Source: an uncultured Erysipelotrichaceae bacterium (GTDB lineage Bacteria; Bacillota_I; Bacilli_A; Erysipelotrichales; Erysipelotrichaceae). Taken from it: DNA of 50,507 nucleotides. Positions 8,017 through 17,878 of the stretch are shown one piece after another; the stretch's first letter is position 1; each line of letters starts with the position of its first letter. Made by a program: the position numbers and the translations under genes. The notes beneath the pieces are model-generated. The model made no database searches. It worked only from the letters and a program-made list of their open reading frames with translations, and was not told the DNA's origin. The stretch covers positions 1-50,507 of the forward strand of contig CASFOT010000057.1 in assembly GCA_949296305.1 (NCBI GenBank), in the 5' to 3' direction.

Positions 8017-9393
8017 ATGTTTGATGAAATACATGAAGAATGTGGTGTATTTGGTGTATATCATGTAGATGAAGCTGCTTCTTTGACTTATTATGGACTG
8101 CATGCTTTGCAGCATCGCGGCCAAGAGGGATGCGGGATCTCTGTGAGTGATGGCACGCATATACGAACGCATAAAGGACGCGGGTTGATCGCAGAAGTTT
8201 TCAGCGAAGAACAATTAAACAATATGATGGGAAATATTGCTGTTGGACACGTGCGTTATTCGACGGCAGGCGGAAACCTGTTAGAAAATGTACAGCCAAT
8301 GCTCTCTGTAGCACATCAAGGTACTTTGGCAATGGTGCATAATGGACAGATCGTTAATGCAAAACAGCTGCGCTATGCGCTGGAAGATGAGGGCAGCATT
8401 TTTCAAGGAACGAGTGACAGTGAGATTATTCTGCATTTGATCCAACGCCAAAAAGGGAACCTGCTTGAGAAAATCAAACAAACAGCGAGGCAGCTGGAAG
8501 GTTCTTTTGCTTTTTTGATCATGAGTGAAAACAGCATCTATGCTGTACGGGACTGTCATGGATTACGGCCGTTGTCTTTTGCAAAGGTGCAAGGAGGCTA
8601 CTGCATCAGTTCAGAAACATGCACCTATGATGTCATCAATGGACATGAAATCGTTGATGTACAACCTGGAGAAATCGTAAAATTCAGCAATGATCGTATT
8701 GAGCGCTGTTCTTTTGCGCCTGCAGGGAAACATGCACTTTGTGCGATGGAATACATTTATTTTTCTCGTCCAGATAGTACGTTAGATGGAATCAATGTGC
8801 ATCTGTTCCGGAAAGCCAGCGGCGCTTTGTTAGCTAAAAAAGATGCTGGTCTGAAAGCGGATATCGTTATCGGTGTACCGGATTCTTCCATTAGTGCAGC
8901 AAACGGTTATGCAGAAGAGAGCAAGATCCCATATGAAATGGGCCTGATCAAAAATCGGTACGTGGCCCGTACGTTCATTCAACCGACCCAGCAGCTGCGT
9001 GATCGCGGCGTACGTATGAAACTATCAGCAATTCGCAGCATCGTCGAAGGAAAGCGGATTGTTTTGATCGATGACTCGATCGTACGTGGAACGACTTCGA
9101 AGCGGATCGTCCAATTGCTGAGAGAAGCAGGGGCCAAAGAAATTCATATGCGTATTGCATCTCCGATGATACGTTATCCTTGTTTCTATGGCGTGGATAC
9201 CTCTACACGGAAAGAATTGATTGCGGCATATAAAAGCGTTGAGGAATTATGCAGTTACATTCAAGCGGATTCTTTACGGTTTTTAAGCATTGAAGATATT
9301 TCCTCAATTTGTGATGGCGGACTTTGCTGCGCATGTTTTGATGGACATTATTTAACAAAACTTTATGAGTATGAAGAGGAATTGAAAAAATAG
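8017..9393 (+). CDS. purF: amidophosphoribosyltransferase
   Basis: A 458-aa enzyme that commits PRPP and glutamine to purine synthesis. It begins MFDEIHEECGVFG, so an 8-residue propeptide precedes the catalytic Cys of the class II glutaminase domain. The phosphoribosyltransferase domain has the PRPP loop VLIDDSIVRGTTS, and the Bacillus-type 4Fe-4S cysteines are in DGGLCCACFDGHY near the end. ATG 8017 is chosen over an upstream in-frame ATG at 7969 because it follows AAAGGAAGG and leaves a normal propeptide. It stands apart from any other purine gene, between two glutamine synthetase operons. Confidence 0.96.
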   Translation: MFDEIHEECGVFGVYHVDEAASLTYYGLHALQHRGQEGCGISVSDGTHIRTHKGRGLIAEVFSEEQLNNMMGNIAVGHVRYSTAGGNLLENVQPMLSVAHQGTLAMVHNGQIVNAKQLRYALEDEGSIFQGTSDSEIILHLIQRQKGNLLEKIKQTARQLEGSFAFLIMSENSIYAVRDCHGLRPLSFAKVQGGYCISSETCTYDVINGHEIVDVQPGEIVKFSNDRIERCSFAPAGKHALCAMEYIYFSRPDSTLDGINVHLFRKASGALLAKKDAGLKADIVIGVPDSSISAANGYAEESKIPYEMGLIKNRYVARTFIQPTQQLRDRGVRMKLSAIRSIVEGKRIVLIDDSIVRGTTSKRIVQLLREAGAKEIHMRIASPMIRYPCFYGVDTSTRKELIAAYKSVEELCSYIQADSLRFLSIEDISSICDGGLCCACFDGHYLTKLYEYEEELKK

Positions 9394-9398
9394 CCAAA

Positions 9399-9413
9399 AA
9401 TTTTCAAGAAATT
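9399..9413 (+). promoter_or_regulatory. CodY-like box upstream of glnN
   Basis: AATTTTCAAGAAATT matches the CodY consensus AATTTTCWGAAAATT at 13 of 15 positions. It overlaps the dyad TTTCAA-GAAA-TTGAAA (9402-9417) and lies just upstream of the -35 element. In AT-rich DNA such matches arise by chance, so this is only a candidate. Confidence 0.3.
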
Positions 9414-9435
9414 GAAATTATTTTCAAAAAAACAC

Positions 9436-9464
9436 TTGACATTTTTCTTTTTTTATTTCATAAT
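9436..9464 (+). promoter_or_regulatory. promoter of glnN-asnB-gltBD operon
   Basis: TTGACA (9436-9441), 17 bp, CATAAT (9459-9464). Expected start near 9471, giving a leader of about 150 nt. Confidence 0.75.
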
Positions 9465-9489
9465 GCGAAGCATGAACGATGAAGGCGAT

Positions 9490-9602
9490 CTGGAACACGT
9501 GGTCATTCACGTCTTCCATGAATTTCTCCTCAAGATAAATTTGGTACGGCAAAGGCGTCGTGTACATGTGGGTACAGTTCGCCTCTGCCGTTCTTTTTTT
9601 AT
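9490..9602 (+). promoter_or_regulatory. two-hairpin leader with intrinsic terminator before glnN (candidate antitermination site)
   Basis: First hairpin: TGGAACACGTG pairs with CACGTCTTCCA (one C-C mismatch) around the hexaloop GTCATT. Second hairpin: ACGGCAAAGGCG pairs with CGCCTCTGCCGT (one mismatch), followed by TTCTTTTTTT, an intrinsic terminator ahead of the gene. Its inner stem TGTAC/GTACA carries the hexaloop ATGTGG. Two hairpins, the second part of a terminator, is the ANTAR target layout, but the loops do not show the textbook A1/G4 pair. Confidence 0.5.
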
Positions 9603-9620
9603 TAAGGAGAGTGAAATTTT

Positions 9621-11714
9621 ATGAAAACACAGGTTACGGAATTGTTTGGATCGATGGTGTTTGATGAAAGTGTCATGCGTGAACGTCTTCCTAAAGACAC
9701 TTATCGGGAATTACAGAAAACCATTTTAGATGGCAGGCCGCTGAATATCAAAATTGCAAACGCGGTTGCAAATGCAATGAAAGATTGGGCGGTAGAAAAA
9801 GGAGCTACACACTATACACACTGGTTTCAGCCGATGACCGGCGTTACGGCAGAAAAGCATGACAGTTTTATCAATCCAGATGGACATGGCAAGGTCATGA
9901 TGGAATTCTCTGGTAAAGAACTGATCAAAGGTGAACCGGATGCATCTTCTTTTCCAAGCGGCGGATTACGCGCAACTTTTGAAGCAAGAGGATACACTGC
10001 TTGGGATCCGACATCCTATGCTTTCATAAAGAATCACGTATTATGCATACCGACTGCTTTTTGTTCCTACAGCGGGCATGCATTAGATAAGAAAACGCCA
10101 TTGCTGCGCAGCATGCAGGCAATCAATAAGCAAGCGCTGAGGATCTTGAAGCTGTTTGGCAATGAAGAGGTTCATTCAGTCAAAACGACCGTTGGCAGCG
10201 AACAGGAATATTTTTTGGTCGACAAAGAATACTATCGGCAAAGAGAAGACCTGATCTATGCAGGACGTACGTTGTTTGGCGCATCGACTCCAAAAGGACA
10301 AGAGATGGAAGATCATTATTTTGGAACGATTAAATCCAGAGTGCAATCTTTCATGAATGAATTGAATGAAGAATTGTGGGAATTAGGTGTTGCAGCCAAA
10401 ACAGAACATAATGAAGTTGCACCTGCACAGTATGAGATCGCACCTGTTTTCTCCACGACAAACATCGCAACAGATCATAACCAGCTGACGATGGAATTGA
10501 TTCAGCGGATTGCCAAGAAACATGATCTGGTTGCCTTGCTGCATGAGAAACCATTTGAAGGCATCAATGGCAGCGGCAAACATAACAACTGGTCAATTTC
10601 AACCGATACCGGTATAAATTTACTGGAACCGGGCGATACTCCGTATGAAAATGCGCAATTCTTATTGTTCTTATGCGCAGTGATTAAAGCGGTCGATGAA
10701 CATCAAGATCTGCTGCGCTTAAGTGTTGCAACTGCAGGCAATGATCATCGATTGGGTGCAAACGAAGCACCGCCAGCAATCTTGAGCATGTTTTTAGGGG
10801 ATGAACTGACAGAGATTCTGGATGCAATCGAAGAAGATCGTGCATATAGCGGAAAAGAAAAAGAATTGATGAAGATCGGTGCACATGTGTTGCCTAAATT
10901 TCCAAAAGATACGACTGACCGTAACCGTACGTCACCATTTGCGTTTACAGGAAATAAATTTGAATTCCGTATGCCAGGCAGTTCTTCTTCCATTGCAGGG
11001 GCAAACATCGTATTAAATACGGTCATAGCAGATGAGTTGAAACAGTTTGCAGATGTATTGGAAGTAGCACCAGATCTGCCTAGTGCATTGCATGCCATTA
11101 TCAAAGATACGATCCGTCAGCACAAACGTATCATTTTCAACGGCAATGGATACGATGACGCATGGATCGAAGAAGCAGAAAAACGCGGATTGTTGAACCT
11201 TCGTACTACTCCGGATGCGTTACCATATTTTATTCATGATGAAAATATTGCGTTGTTTGGGCGTCATGGTGTATTTAGCGAAGAGGAGATTCGTTCCCGC
11301 TATGAGATCTTGATGGAAGAATATGTTAAGACGATCCATATTGAGGCTAGGACGATGATCGATATGACACATAAATTGATCCTGCCGGCAACAAGTGCAC
11401 AGATTAAAGCATGGAGCGATGCAGTCTGCAGCAAACGACAAGTTGGTGCTTCGATCAATACGGCTTATGAAGAGAGCATTGTTGCATGTACAAGCGAATT
11501 ACAAGGACGAGCAGCCGAAGCTTTGAAAAAGCTAGAAGATGCAGTTAAGGCTACAGAAAAGATGGATTTTGAAGAAGCAGCTGCTTACTATCGTGATGTG
11601 ATCTTAGCTCTTATGGATGAGCTGCGCAGTTCTTGTGATGAACTGGAAACGATGACATCACCAACATATTGGCCATTTCCGACTTATGGAAAATTATTAT
11701 TTGGCATTTTATGA
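9621..11714 (+). CDS. glnN: glutamine synthetase type III
   Basis: A 697-aa GS-III, the long dodecameric form common in gut bacteria, clostridia and cyanobacteria. The N-terminal GS-III domain ([28 protein letters not shown]) leads to the catalytic core with [34 protein letters not shown] and [20 protein letters not shown]. Length and motifs are normal. It heads the plus-strand operon glnN-asnB-gltB-gltD behind a leader with a terminator, so expression is probably set by antitermination. A start at ATG 9621 follows TTAAGGAGAG. Together with GltBD it gives the GS-GOGAT ammonium pathway. Confidence 0.96.
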   Translation: MKTQVTELFGSMVFDESVMRERLPKDTYRELQKTILDGRPLNIKIANAVANAMKDWAVEKGATHYTHWFQPMTGVTAEKHDSFINPDGHGKVMMEFSGKELIKGEPDASSFPSGGLRATFEARGYTAWDPTSYAFIKNHVLCIPTAFCSYSGHALDKKTPLLRSMQAINKQALRILKLFGNEEVHSVKTTVGSEQEYFLVDKEYYRQREDLIYAGRTLFGASTPKGQEMEDHYFGTIKSRVQSFMNELNEELWELGVAAKTEHNEVAPAQYEIAPVFSTTNIATDHNQLTMELIQRIAKKHDLVALLHEKPFEGINGSGKHNNWSISTDTGINLLEPGDTPYENAQFLLFLCAVIKAVDEHQDLLRLSVATAGNDHRLGANEAPPAILSMFLGDELTEILDAIEEDRAYSGKEKELMKIGAHVLPKFPKDTTDRNRTSPFAFTGNKFEFRMPGSSSSIAGANIVLNTVIADELKQFADVLEVAPDLPSALHAIIKDTIRQHKRIIFNGNGYDDAWIEEAEKRGLLNLRTTPDALPYFIHDENIALFGRHGVFSEEEIRSRYEILMEEYVKTIHIEARTMIDMTHKLILPATSAQIKAWSDAVCSKRQVGASINTAYEESIVACTSELQGRAAEALKKLEDAVKATEKMDFEEAAAYYRDVILALMDELRSSCDELETMTSPTYWPFPTYGKLLFGIL

Positions 11715-11759
11715 TGAGTCATTGATGTCGATTGGAGTAGATACAAGGAGGGGAGAACC

Positions 11760-13340
11760 ATGTGTTCGATCATGGGGTATTGTAGCAAAGATGTTTCTTT
11801 AAAAGCATTTGAAGAAGCCTTCGAAAAAACGAAATCAAGAGGACCAGATGATACGAGGATCTTAGATACAGGGGAAGGGATCTTAGGTTTTCATCGGCTG
11901 GCAATCATGGGATTGCATGCGAGCGGAATGCAGCCATTTGTCAAAGGTGATTCTATGGTTGTCTGCAATGGCGAAATTTATGGATTTCGTTCATTGCGCA
12001 AACAGTTGGAAGAGAAGGGATATTCTTTTGTGAGTGATAGTGATTGTGAAATCCTGCTGCCATTATATGAGCAATTAGGAACTGCCATGTTCAAACAATT
12101 GGATGCAGAATTTGCCTTGATCCTCTATGATGGAAAGAAACATCGGTTTATTGCGGCTCGTGATCCCATTGGCATACGTCCTTTGTACTATGGATATGAT
12201 CAGAAAGGGTCGATCGTTTTTGCAAGCGAACCGAAGAATTTGACTTCGCTTTGTGAAAAGGTCTGCCCTTTTCCACCAGGTCATTATTATGAAAATGGTG
12301 CATTCCATTGTTATCGTGATATGACAAAGGTTGACCATGTTTGTAAAGATGACTTGAATACAGTTTGTGAAGAGATCCATGCCCGCCTCATCGATGGTGT
12401 ATCCAAGCGGTTGGATGCCGATGCCCCTTTAGGATTTTTGTTAAGCGGCGGGCTGGATTCTTCACTGGTCTGTGCAATTTCAACAAAATTATTGAAGAAA
12501 TCCATTCCAACGTTCGCTATCGGTATGGCAACGGATGCCATCGATCTCAAGTATGCAAAAGAGGTTGCAGAGTATTTGCATAGCGATCACCATGAAGTGA
12601 TCATTACGAAAGAAGATGTCATCCAAGCATTGCCAAAAGTTATACATACGTTGGCAACTTATGACATCACAACGATCCGTGCATCGATCGGTATGTATCT
12701 ATTATGTAAATGGATCCATGAACATACAGATATTCGCGTTCTAATGACCGGTGAGATTTCTGATGAATTGTTTGGCTATAAGTATACAGATTTTGCCCCT
12801 GATGCCGAAGCGTTTCAAGAAGAAAGTGAGAAACGCATTCGTGAATTGCATATGTATGATGTATTGCGTGCGGACCGCTGTATCAGCGTGAATTCGATGG
12901 AAGCAAGGGTGCCCTTTGGTGATCTTGCATTTGTTGAATATGTTATGAGCATCGATCCGGAAAAAAAGCTGAATCATTATGGAAAAGGCAAATATTTATT
13001 ACGTCATGCATTTGAAGGTGATTATTTGCCGCAAGCGATCTTGATGAGGGAAAAAGCCGCTTTTTCAGATGCTGTAGGTCATTCTTTGCGAGATGAATTA
13101 CAGCGGTATGCTGAACAATATTACACAGACCAGGAATTTATGGAAAAAAGTGAGCTGTATCACTTTTCAAAACCTTTTAGTAAGGAATCGTTACTATATC
13201 GAGAATTATTCGAATCATTTTATCCGGGCCAAGCGCAGATGGTCGCAGGTTTCTGGATGCCAAATCGCGATTGGGAAGGCTGTGATGTAAACGATCCAAG
13301 TGCACGCGTTCTCTCAAATTATGGCGATAGTGGCTGTTAG
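11760..13340 (+). CDS. asnB: asparagine synthase (glutamine-hydrolysing)
   Basis: A 526-aa AsnB converting aspartate, glutamine and ATP to asparagine. Catalytic Cys2 opens the class II glutaminase domain (MCSIMGY); RGPDDT, GFHRLAIMG and the VCNGEIYGF region are typical. The C-terminal synthetase domain has the ATP pyrophosphatase loop LLSGGLDSS and GEISDELFGY. ATG 11760 follows AAGGAGGGG and lies 45 nt after glnN. gltB follows after 15 nt, so it belongs to the same operon. No asparaginase is present. Confidence 0.96.
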   Translation: MCSIMGYCSKDVSLKAFEEAFEKTKSRGPDDTRILDTGEGILGFHRLAIMGLHASGMQPFVKGDSMVVCNGEIYGFRSLRKQLEEKGYSFVSDSDCEILLPLYEQLGTAMFKQLDAEFALILYDGKKHRFIAARDPIGIRPLYYGYDQKGSIVFASEPKNLTSLCEKVCPFPPGHYYENGAFHCYRDMTKVDHVCKDDLNTVCEEIHARLIDGVSKRLDADAPLGFLLSGGLDSSLVCAISTKLLKKSIPTFAIGMATDAIDLKYAKEVAEYLHSDHHEVIITKEDVIQALPKVIHTLATYDITTIRASIGMYLLCKWIHEHTDIRVLMTGEISDELFGYKYTDFAPDAEAFQEESEKRIRELHMYDVLRADRCISVNSMEARVPFGDLAFVEYVMSIDPEKKLNHYGKGKYLLRHAFEGDYLPQAILMREKAAFSDAVGHSLRDELQRYAEQYYTDQEFMEKSELYHFSKPFSKESLLYRELFESFYPGQAQMVAGFWMPNRDWEGCDVNDPSARVLSNYGDSGC

Positions 13341-13355
13341 AGGGAGGAATATGGA

Positions 13356-16300
13356 ATGTGCAAGGAAGTACGAAGAAAAACAGACATGATCGAAGAACAT
13401 GATGCCTGCGGTATCGGTGCTTTAGTAAACATCGATGGCCGAAAGGAATATCGGATCGTTGACCAAGCGCTTTCTATCGTAGAGCGCCTCGAGCATCGTG
13501 CTGGCAAGGACGCCAGCGGAAAAGTAGGAGATGGTGTCGGCATCTTGTTACAGATCGCCCATCGTTTTTTTACAAAGGCAGTAAAAAAAGAAGGCTTTGT
13601 ACTGCCGAAAGAGGGAGATTATGGCATTGCTATGCTGTTTCTGCCTACACAGACATTTGCGCGTCGCAAAAGTGAACAGCTGTTTGAAACGATCAGTGTG
13701 CATGAGGGTGCAACCGTTCTTGGGTGGCGGGATGTACCTTGCCAGCCGGAGATATTAGGTGAAAAAGCGAGAGAATGCATGCCGGTGATTCGTCAATGCT
13801 TTCTTTCCCGGCCAAAAGATGTGGAGGCAGGGGATGCTTTTGAACGGCGGTTATATGTCATTCGCAGGCAGTATGAAAAAAGCTGTCCGGATACTTACGT
13901 TGTTTCCTTATCGTCTCGAACGATCGTCTATAAGGGCATGTTTTTGGTAAACCAGCTTCGCGCTTTCTATGATGACCTTCATAATGAGAAATATGAGAGT
14001 GCGTTAGCGATCGTCCATTCACGATTTTCTACCAATACACAGCCCAGCTGGGAGAGGGCGCAGCCGAATCACATGATCGCACACAATGGCGAGATCAATA
14101 CGATTCGCGGAAATTGCAATCGGATGCTGACTAGAGAAGAGAACATGCATTCTCCATTTATGGAACAATACGGCCGAAAGATCCTGCCGGTCATTGATTC
14201 ATCGGGTTCTGATTCTGCCATGTTGGATAACACTTTGGAGTTTTTGTGCATGAATGGGGTGCCGATCGAAAAGGCGGTCATGATCACGATACCTCAGCCA
14301 TGGCGAAATGATTTTATGGAAAGAGATAAAAAAGATTTTTATCATTACTATGCGACGATGATGGAACCATGGGATGGTCCGGCTGCTATTTTGTTTTCAG
14401 ACGGAGTGAAACTAGGGGCTGTCTTGGATCGTAACGGTTTACGTCCTCTTCGCTGGTGGCTGACAGATGATCAAACGCTGACATTGTCTTCAGAAGTGGG
14501 GGTATTAGAAATCGATGAAGCACATGTTGTGCAGAAAGATCGTTTGCATCCGGGCAGAATGCTGTTGGTAGATACAAAAGAAAAGCGTTTGATCAGTGAT
14601 GAGGAATGCAAAAAGCATTATGTGTGCAGCCATCCTTATGGGGAATGGCTGGATCGCTGTTTATTGAAATTGAAACAATTGCCTGCGCCTGAAAAGAAAA
14701 CCGTTCTTATGGAACAAGAGGAACGTAATCTTTTATATAAGGTTTTTGGTTATACATATGAGGATCTGCGTGAACAAATTTTACCTATGGCGAAAAATGG
14801 CGTAGAGCCGACTGCTTCTATGGGCAGTGATATCCCATTGGCATCATTAAGTGATTGCCATCCGTTGCTGTTCCATTACTTCAAACAGCAATTTGCACAG
14901 GTAACCAATCCGCCAATCGATTCATTAAGGGAAAAAGTGGTCACAGATACTTCTGTGTATTTGGGATCACAAGGGAATTTGTTAGAAGACCAAGATCATA
15001 ATTGTACGGTGTTAGAGGTACATAATCCAATCTTGGATGGGCGTGATATGGATAAGATTCGCTCTTTGCATCATCCTAAATTTCACGTGGAAGAAATTTC
15101 ATTGTTGTTTTATCAAGGGATGCGCTTGGAAGAGGCTTTAGACACCTTGTTTGTGACTTGTGATCATGCATGTCAGCGTGGTGCGAACATTCTCATATTA
15201 AGTGATCGCGGCATGGATGAGGAACACTTAGCGATTCCTTCTTTGCTTGCAGTAGCAGCGTTGGAACAGCATTTTGTGCAAACGAAAAAGAAGAGCACGG
15301 TATCGATTGTATTGGAAAGCGGTGAACCACGTGATGTTCATCAGTTTGCGACATTGCTAGGATATGGTGTAGGCGCCATCTATCCGTATCTGGCACATGA
15401 AAGCATTCGTGAGATGATCGAAAAAGACGTATTGGATAAAGAAAGCAGTGCAGCTATCCGCGATTATAATGATGCCATCTTGCATGGCGTCGTAAAGATT
15501 GCAGCTAAAATGGGTATTTCTGCATTACAGTCTTACCAATCTGCTCAGATCTTTGAGGCAATCGGTTTAGATCAAAGCGTAATTGACCGCTATTTTACAA
15601 ATACGCGCTCTCAAGTAGGCGGTGTATGTCTGGAAGATATTGAAAGTGATGTACGCTGGTATCATGATCGTGCATTTGATCCATTGGGAATGGGAGTGGA
15701 TTATTGTCTGGATTCGATCGGTTTTCACCGCTTACGCAGCGGAGAAGGAAAAGAACGTCATTTATATAGTCCGAAAACGATCGTTACTTTACAACATGCA
15801 GTCCGCAATGGGGATTATGAGGAATTTAAACGTTATACGGATCTGATTCATCAAGAGCATCAGCCATTCACGATCCGTTCATTATTAGAGTTTGATGACA
15901 GCAAACGACATTCAATTGCCATAGAGGAAGTAGAAAGTGCAGAAAGCATCGTTCGCCGTTTTAAGACAGGCGCTATGTCGTATGGGTCAATTTCGGAAGA
16001 AGCACATACCTGTTTAGCAATTGCTATGAATCGTCTGCATGGAAAGAGCAACAGCGGAGAAGGCGGCGAAAAGCCAGAACGGTTAGGTACAGAGAGAAAC
16101 AGCGCCATCAAACAGGTAGCCAGCGGCCGTTTTGGCGTTACGAGCGAATATTTGAATAGTGCACAAGAAATACAGATCAAAATGGCACAAGGAGCAAAAC
16201 CGGGTGAAGGCGGACATCTGCCGGGTACAAAAGTATATCCTTGGATCGCAGCTACGCGTTATTCAACGCCGGGGGTGACACTGATCTCTCCGCCTCCGCA

Positions 16301-17876
16301 TCATGATATCTATTCGATCGAAGACCTTGCGCAATTGATCTATGATTTGAAAAACGCCAATCCTAGAGCACGGATCTCTGTCAAACTGGTCAGTGAAGAA
16401 GGCGTCGGTACGATTGCTTGCGGTGTTGCGAAAGCGGGCGCACAAGTTATTTTGATCTCCGGATTTGACGGTGGTACCGGAGCAGCTCCACAGAGCTCCA
16501 TCCATCATGCAGGATTGCCATGGGAGCTAGGTGTGATCCAAACGCATGAGCAATTGGTTCAAAATGGATTGCGCAGCAGGGTATGCTTGGAAACAGACGG
16601 GAAATTGATGAGCGGAAGAGATGTGGCGATCGCTGCGTTATTAGGTGCTGAAGAATTTGGCTTTGCGAGCGGACCGCTGGTTGCGATGGGCTGCATGATG
16701 ATGCGTGTCTGCAATCTCGATACTTGTCCGGTCGGCATTGCCACGCAAAATGAATGCTTGCGCCGCCGTTTTCAAGGAAAGCCTGAGCATGTCATCAATT
16801 TCATGATGTTTGTTGCACAGCAATTGCGTGAGATCATGGCCCAGTTAGGTTTCCGTACATTGGAAGAAATGGTGGGGCATAAAGAGTGCTTAAAAGTAAG
16901 TGAAGCGGCAAAAGAACACCGCTTGAAAATAGATAATCTGTTACAGTTGCATCCAAGTGCGAATGAGGAAAAGAAACACTTCGATCCTAAAGATGTCTAT
17001 GATTTTCATTTGGATCAGACCAAAGATGCACAGATCCTGATTCCTGGCTTCAAGAAAGCAATGGAGAATAAGGAAGCTTATCGCTGTACGCTGCGTTTGG
17101 ATAATACCGATCGTACATTTGGAACTCTGTTAGGGTCTTATGTGACTTCGCATTATGGGAAAACGTTAAAAGAGGATACTTGTCAGATCGAATGCAGCGG
17201 CAGCGGCGGCCAGTCATTTGGTGCATTCTTGCCAAAAGGAATTTCCATTCATTTACATGGCGATGCCAATGATTATTTTGGTAAAGGCTTGTCTGGCGGC
17301 AAACTAAGCATTACGATTCCGAAAGAAGCAGCTTATCGCGCAAATGAAAACATCATTATCGGAAATGTTGCTTTATACGGGGCAACAAGCGGTTGTGCTT
17401 ATATCAATGGTATGGCAGGAGAACGGTTTGCAGTAAGGAATTCTGGGGCGATTGCCGTTGTAGAAGGCTGCGGCGACCATGCCTTGGAGTATATGACTGG
17501 CGGTTGTGTCGTGATCTTAGGTCCTACCGGAAAAAATGTTGCAGCTGGAATGAGCGGAGGAATTGCCTATATTTTAGATGAACAGCATGATCTTTATCGG
17601 CGTGTGAATAAAGATCTTGTGGATCTAGAAGAAATTCATGAGGAAAGTGACTTCCAGCGCTTGAAAGAGATGATCATGGATTATGTTGCTGCGACCGAAA
17701 GTGAACATGGTCAATGGATCTTGGATCATTTTGAAGATGTGAAAGAAAATTTCAAAAAGATCATTCCAAGAGATTATCGCTGGATGCTGCATACCATTCA
17801 TCAGCTTCAGCAGCATGGTTTTAATGAAGAAGAAGCAAAGTTGCGCGCTTTTGAGAAAAAGAAAGGAGTGCGATGA
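13356..17876 (+). CDS. gltB: glutamate synthase large subunit
   Basis: A 1506-aa GOGAT alpha subunit making two glutamates from glutamine and 2-oxoglutarate. Domains in order: class II glutaminase with the nucleophile in EEHDACGIG (Cys18 of the reading frame, implying a cleaved ~17-residue propeptide), central domain, FMN/2-oxoglutarate barrel (GEGGEKPERLGTERNS, SGFDGGTGAAP) with the 3Fe-4S cysteines in GCMMMRVCNLDTCPVG, and the C-terminal GXGXG beta-helix (GSGGQSFGAF, GATSGCAYINGMAGERF). ATG 13356 is 8 nt after AGGGAGG; ATG 13351 is out of frame. The stop overlaps the gltD start region. Confidence 0.97.
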   Translation: MCKEVRRKTDMIEEHDACGIGALVNIDGRKEYRIVDQALSIVERLEHRAGKDASGKVGDGVGILLQIAHRFFTKAVKKEGFVLPKEGDYGIAMLFLPTQTFARRKSEQLFETISVHEGATVLGWRDVPCQPEILGEKARECMPVIRQCFLSRPKDVEAGDAFERRLYVIRRQYEKSCPDTYVVSLSSRTIVYKGMFLVNQLRAFYDDLHNEKYESALAIVHSRFSTNTQPSWERAQPNHMIAHNGEINTIRGNCNRMLTREENMHSPFMEQYGRKILPVIDSSGSDSAMLDNTLEFLCMNGVPIEKAVMITIPQPWRNDFMERDKKDFYHYYATMMEPWDGPAAILFSDGVKLGAVLDRNGLRPLRWWLTDDQTLTLSSEVGVLEIDEAHVVQKDRLHPGRMLLVDTKEKRLISDEECKKHYVCSHPYGEWLDRCLLKLKQLPAPEKKTVLMEQEERNLLYKVFGYTYEDLREQILPMAKNGVEPTASMGSDIPLASLSDCHPLLFHYFKQQFAQVTNPPIDSLREKVVTDTSVYLGSQGNLLEDQDHNCTVLEVHNPILDGRDMDKIRSLHHPKFHVEEISLLFYQGMRLEEALDTLFVTCDHACQRGANILILSDRGMDEEHLAIPSLLAVAALEQHFVQTKKKSTVSIVLESGEPRDVHQFATLLGYGVGAIYPYLAHESIREMIEKDVLDKESSAAIRDYNDAILHGVVKIAAKMGISALQSYQSAQIFEAIGLDQSVIDRYFTNTRSQVGGVCLEDIESDVRWYHDRAFDPLGMGVDYCLDSIGFHRLRSGEGKERHLYSPKTIVTLQHAVRNGDYEEFKRYTDLIHQEHQPFTIRSLLEFDDSKRHSIAIEEVESAESIVRRFKTGAMSYGSISEEAHTCLAIAMNRLHGKSNSGEGGEKPERLGTERNSAIKQVASGRFGVTSEYLNSAQEIQIKMAQGAKPGEGGHLPGTKVYPWIAATRYSTPGVTLISPPPHHDIYSIEDLAQLIYDLKNANPRARISVKLVSEEGVGTIACGVAKAGAQVILISGFDGGTGAAPQSSIHHAGLPWELGVIQTHEQLVQNGLRSRVCLETDGKLMSGRDVAIAALLGAEEFGFASGPLVAMGCMMMRVCNLDTCPVGIATQNECLRRRFQGKPEHVINFMMFVAQQLREIMAQLGFRTLEEMVGHKECLKVSEAAKEHRLKIDNLLQLHPSANEEKKHFDPKDVYDFHLDQTKDAQILIPGFKKAMENKEAYRCTLRLDNTDRTFGTLLGSYVTSHYGKTLKEDTCQIECSGSGGQSFGAFLPKGISIHLHGDANDYFGKGLSGGKLSITIPKEAAYRANENIIIGNVALYGATSGCAYINGMAGERFAVRNSGAIAVVEGCGDHALEYMTGGCVVILGPTGKNVAAGMSGGIAYILDEQHDLYRRVNKDLVDLEEIHEESDFQRLKEMIMDYVAATESEHGQWILDHFEDVKENFKKIIPRDYRWMLHTIHQLQQHGFNEEEAKLRAFEKKKGVR

Positions 17877-17878
17877 TC

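Noticed and set aside
9412-9624. 70-aa ORF upstream of glnN
   Set aside because: It spans the promoter and leader terminator and overlaps the glnN ribosome site; no coding character.
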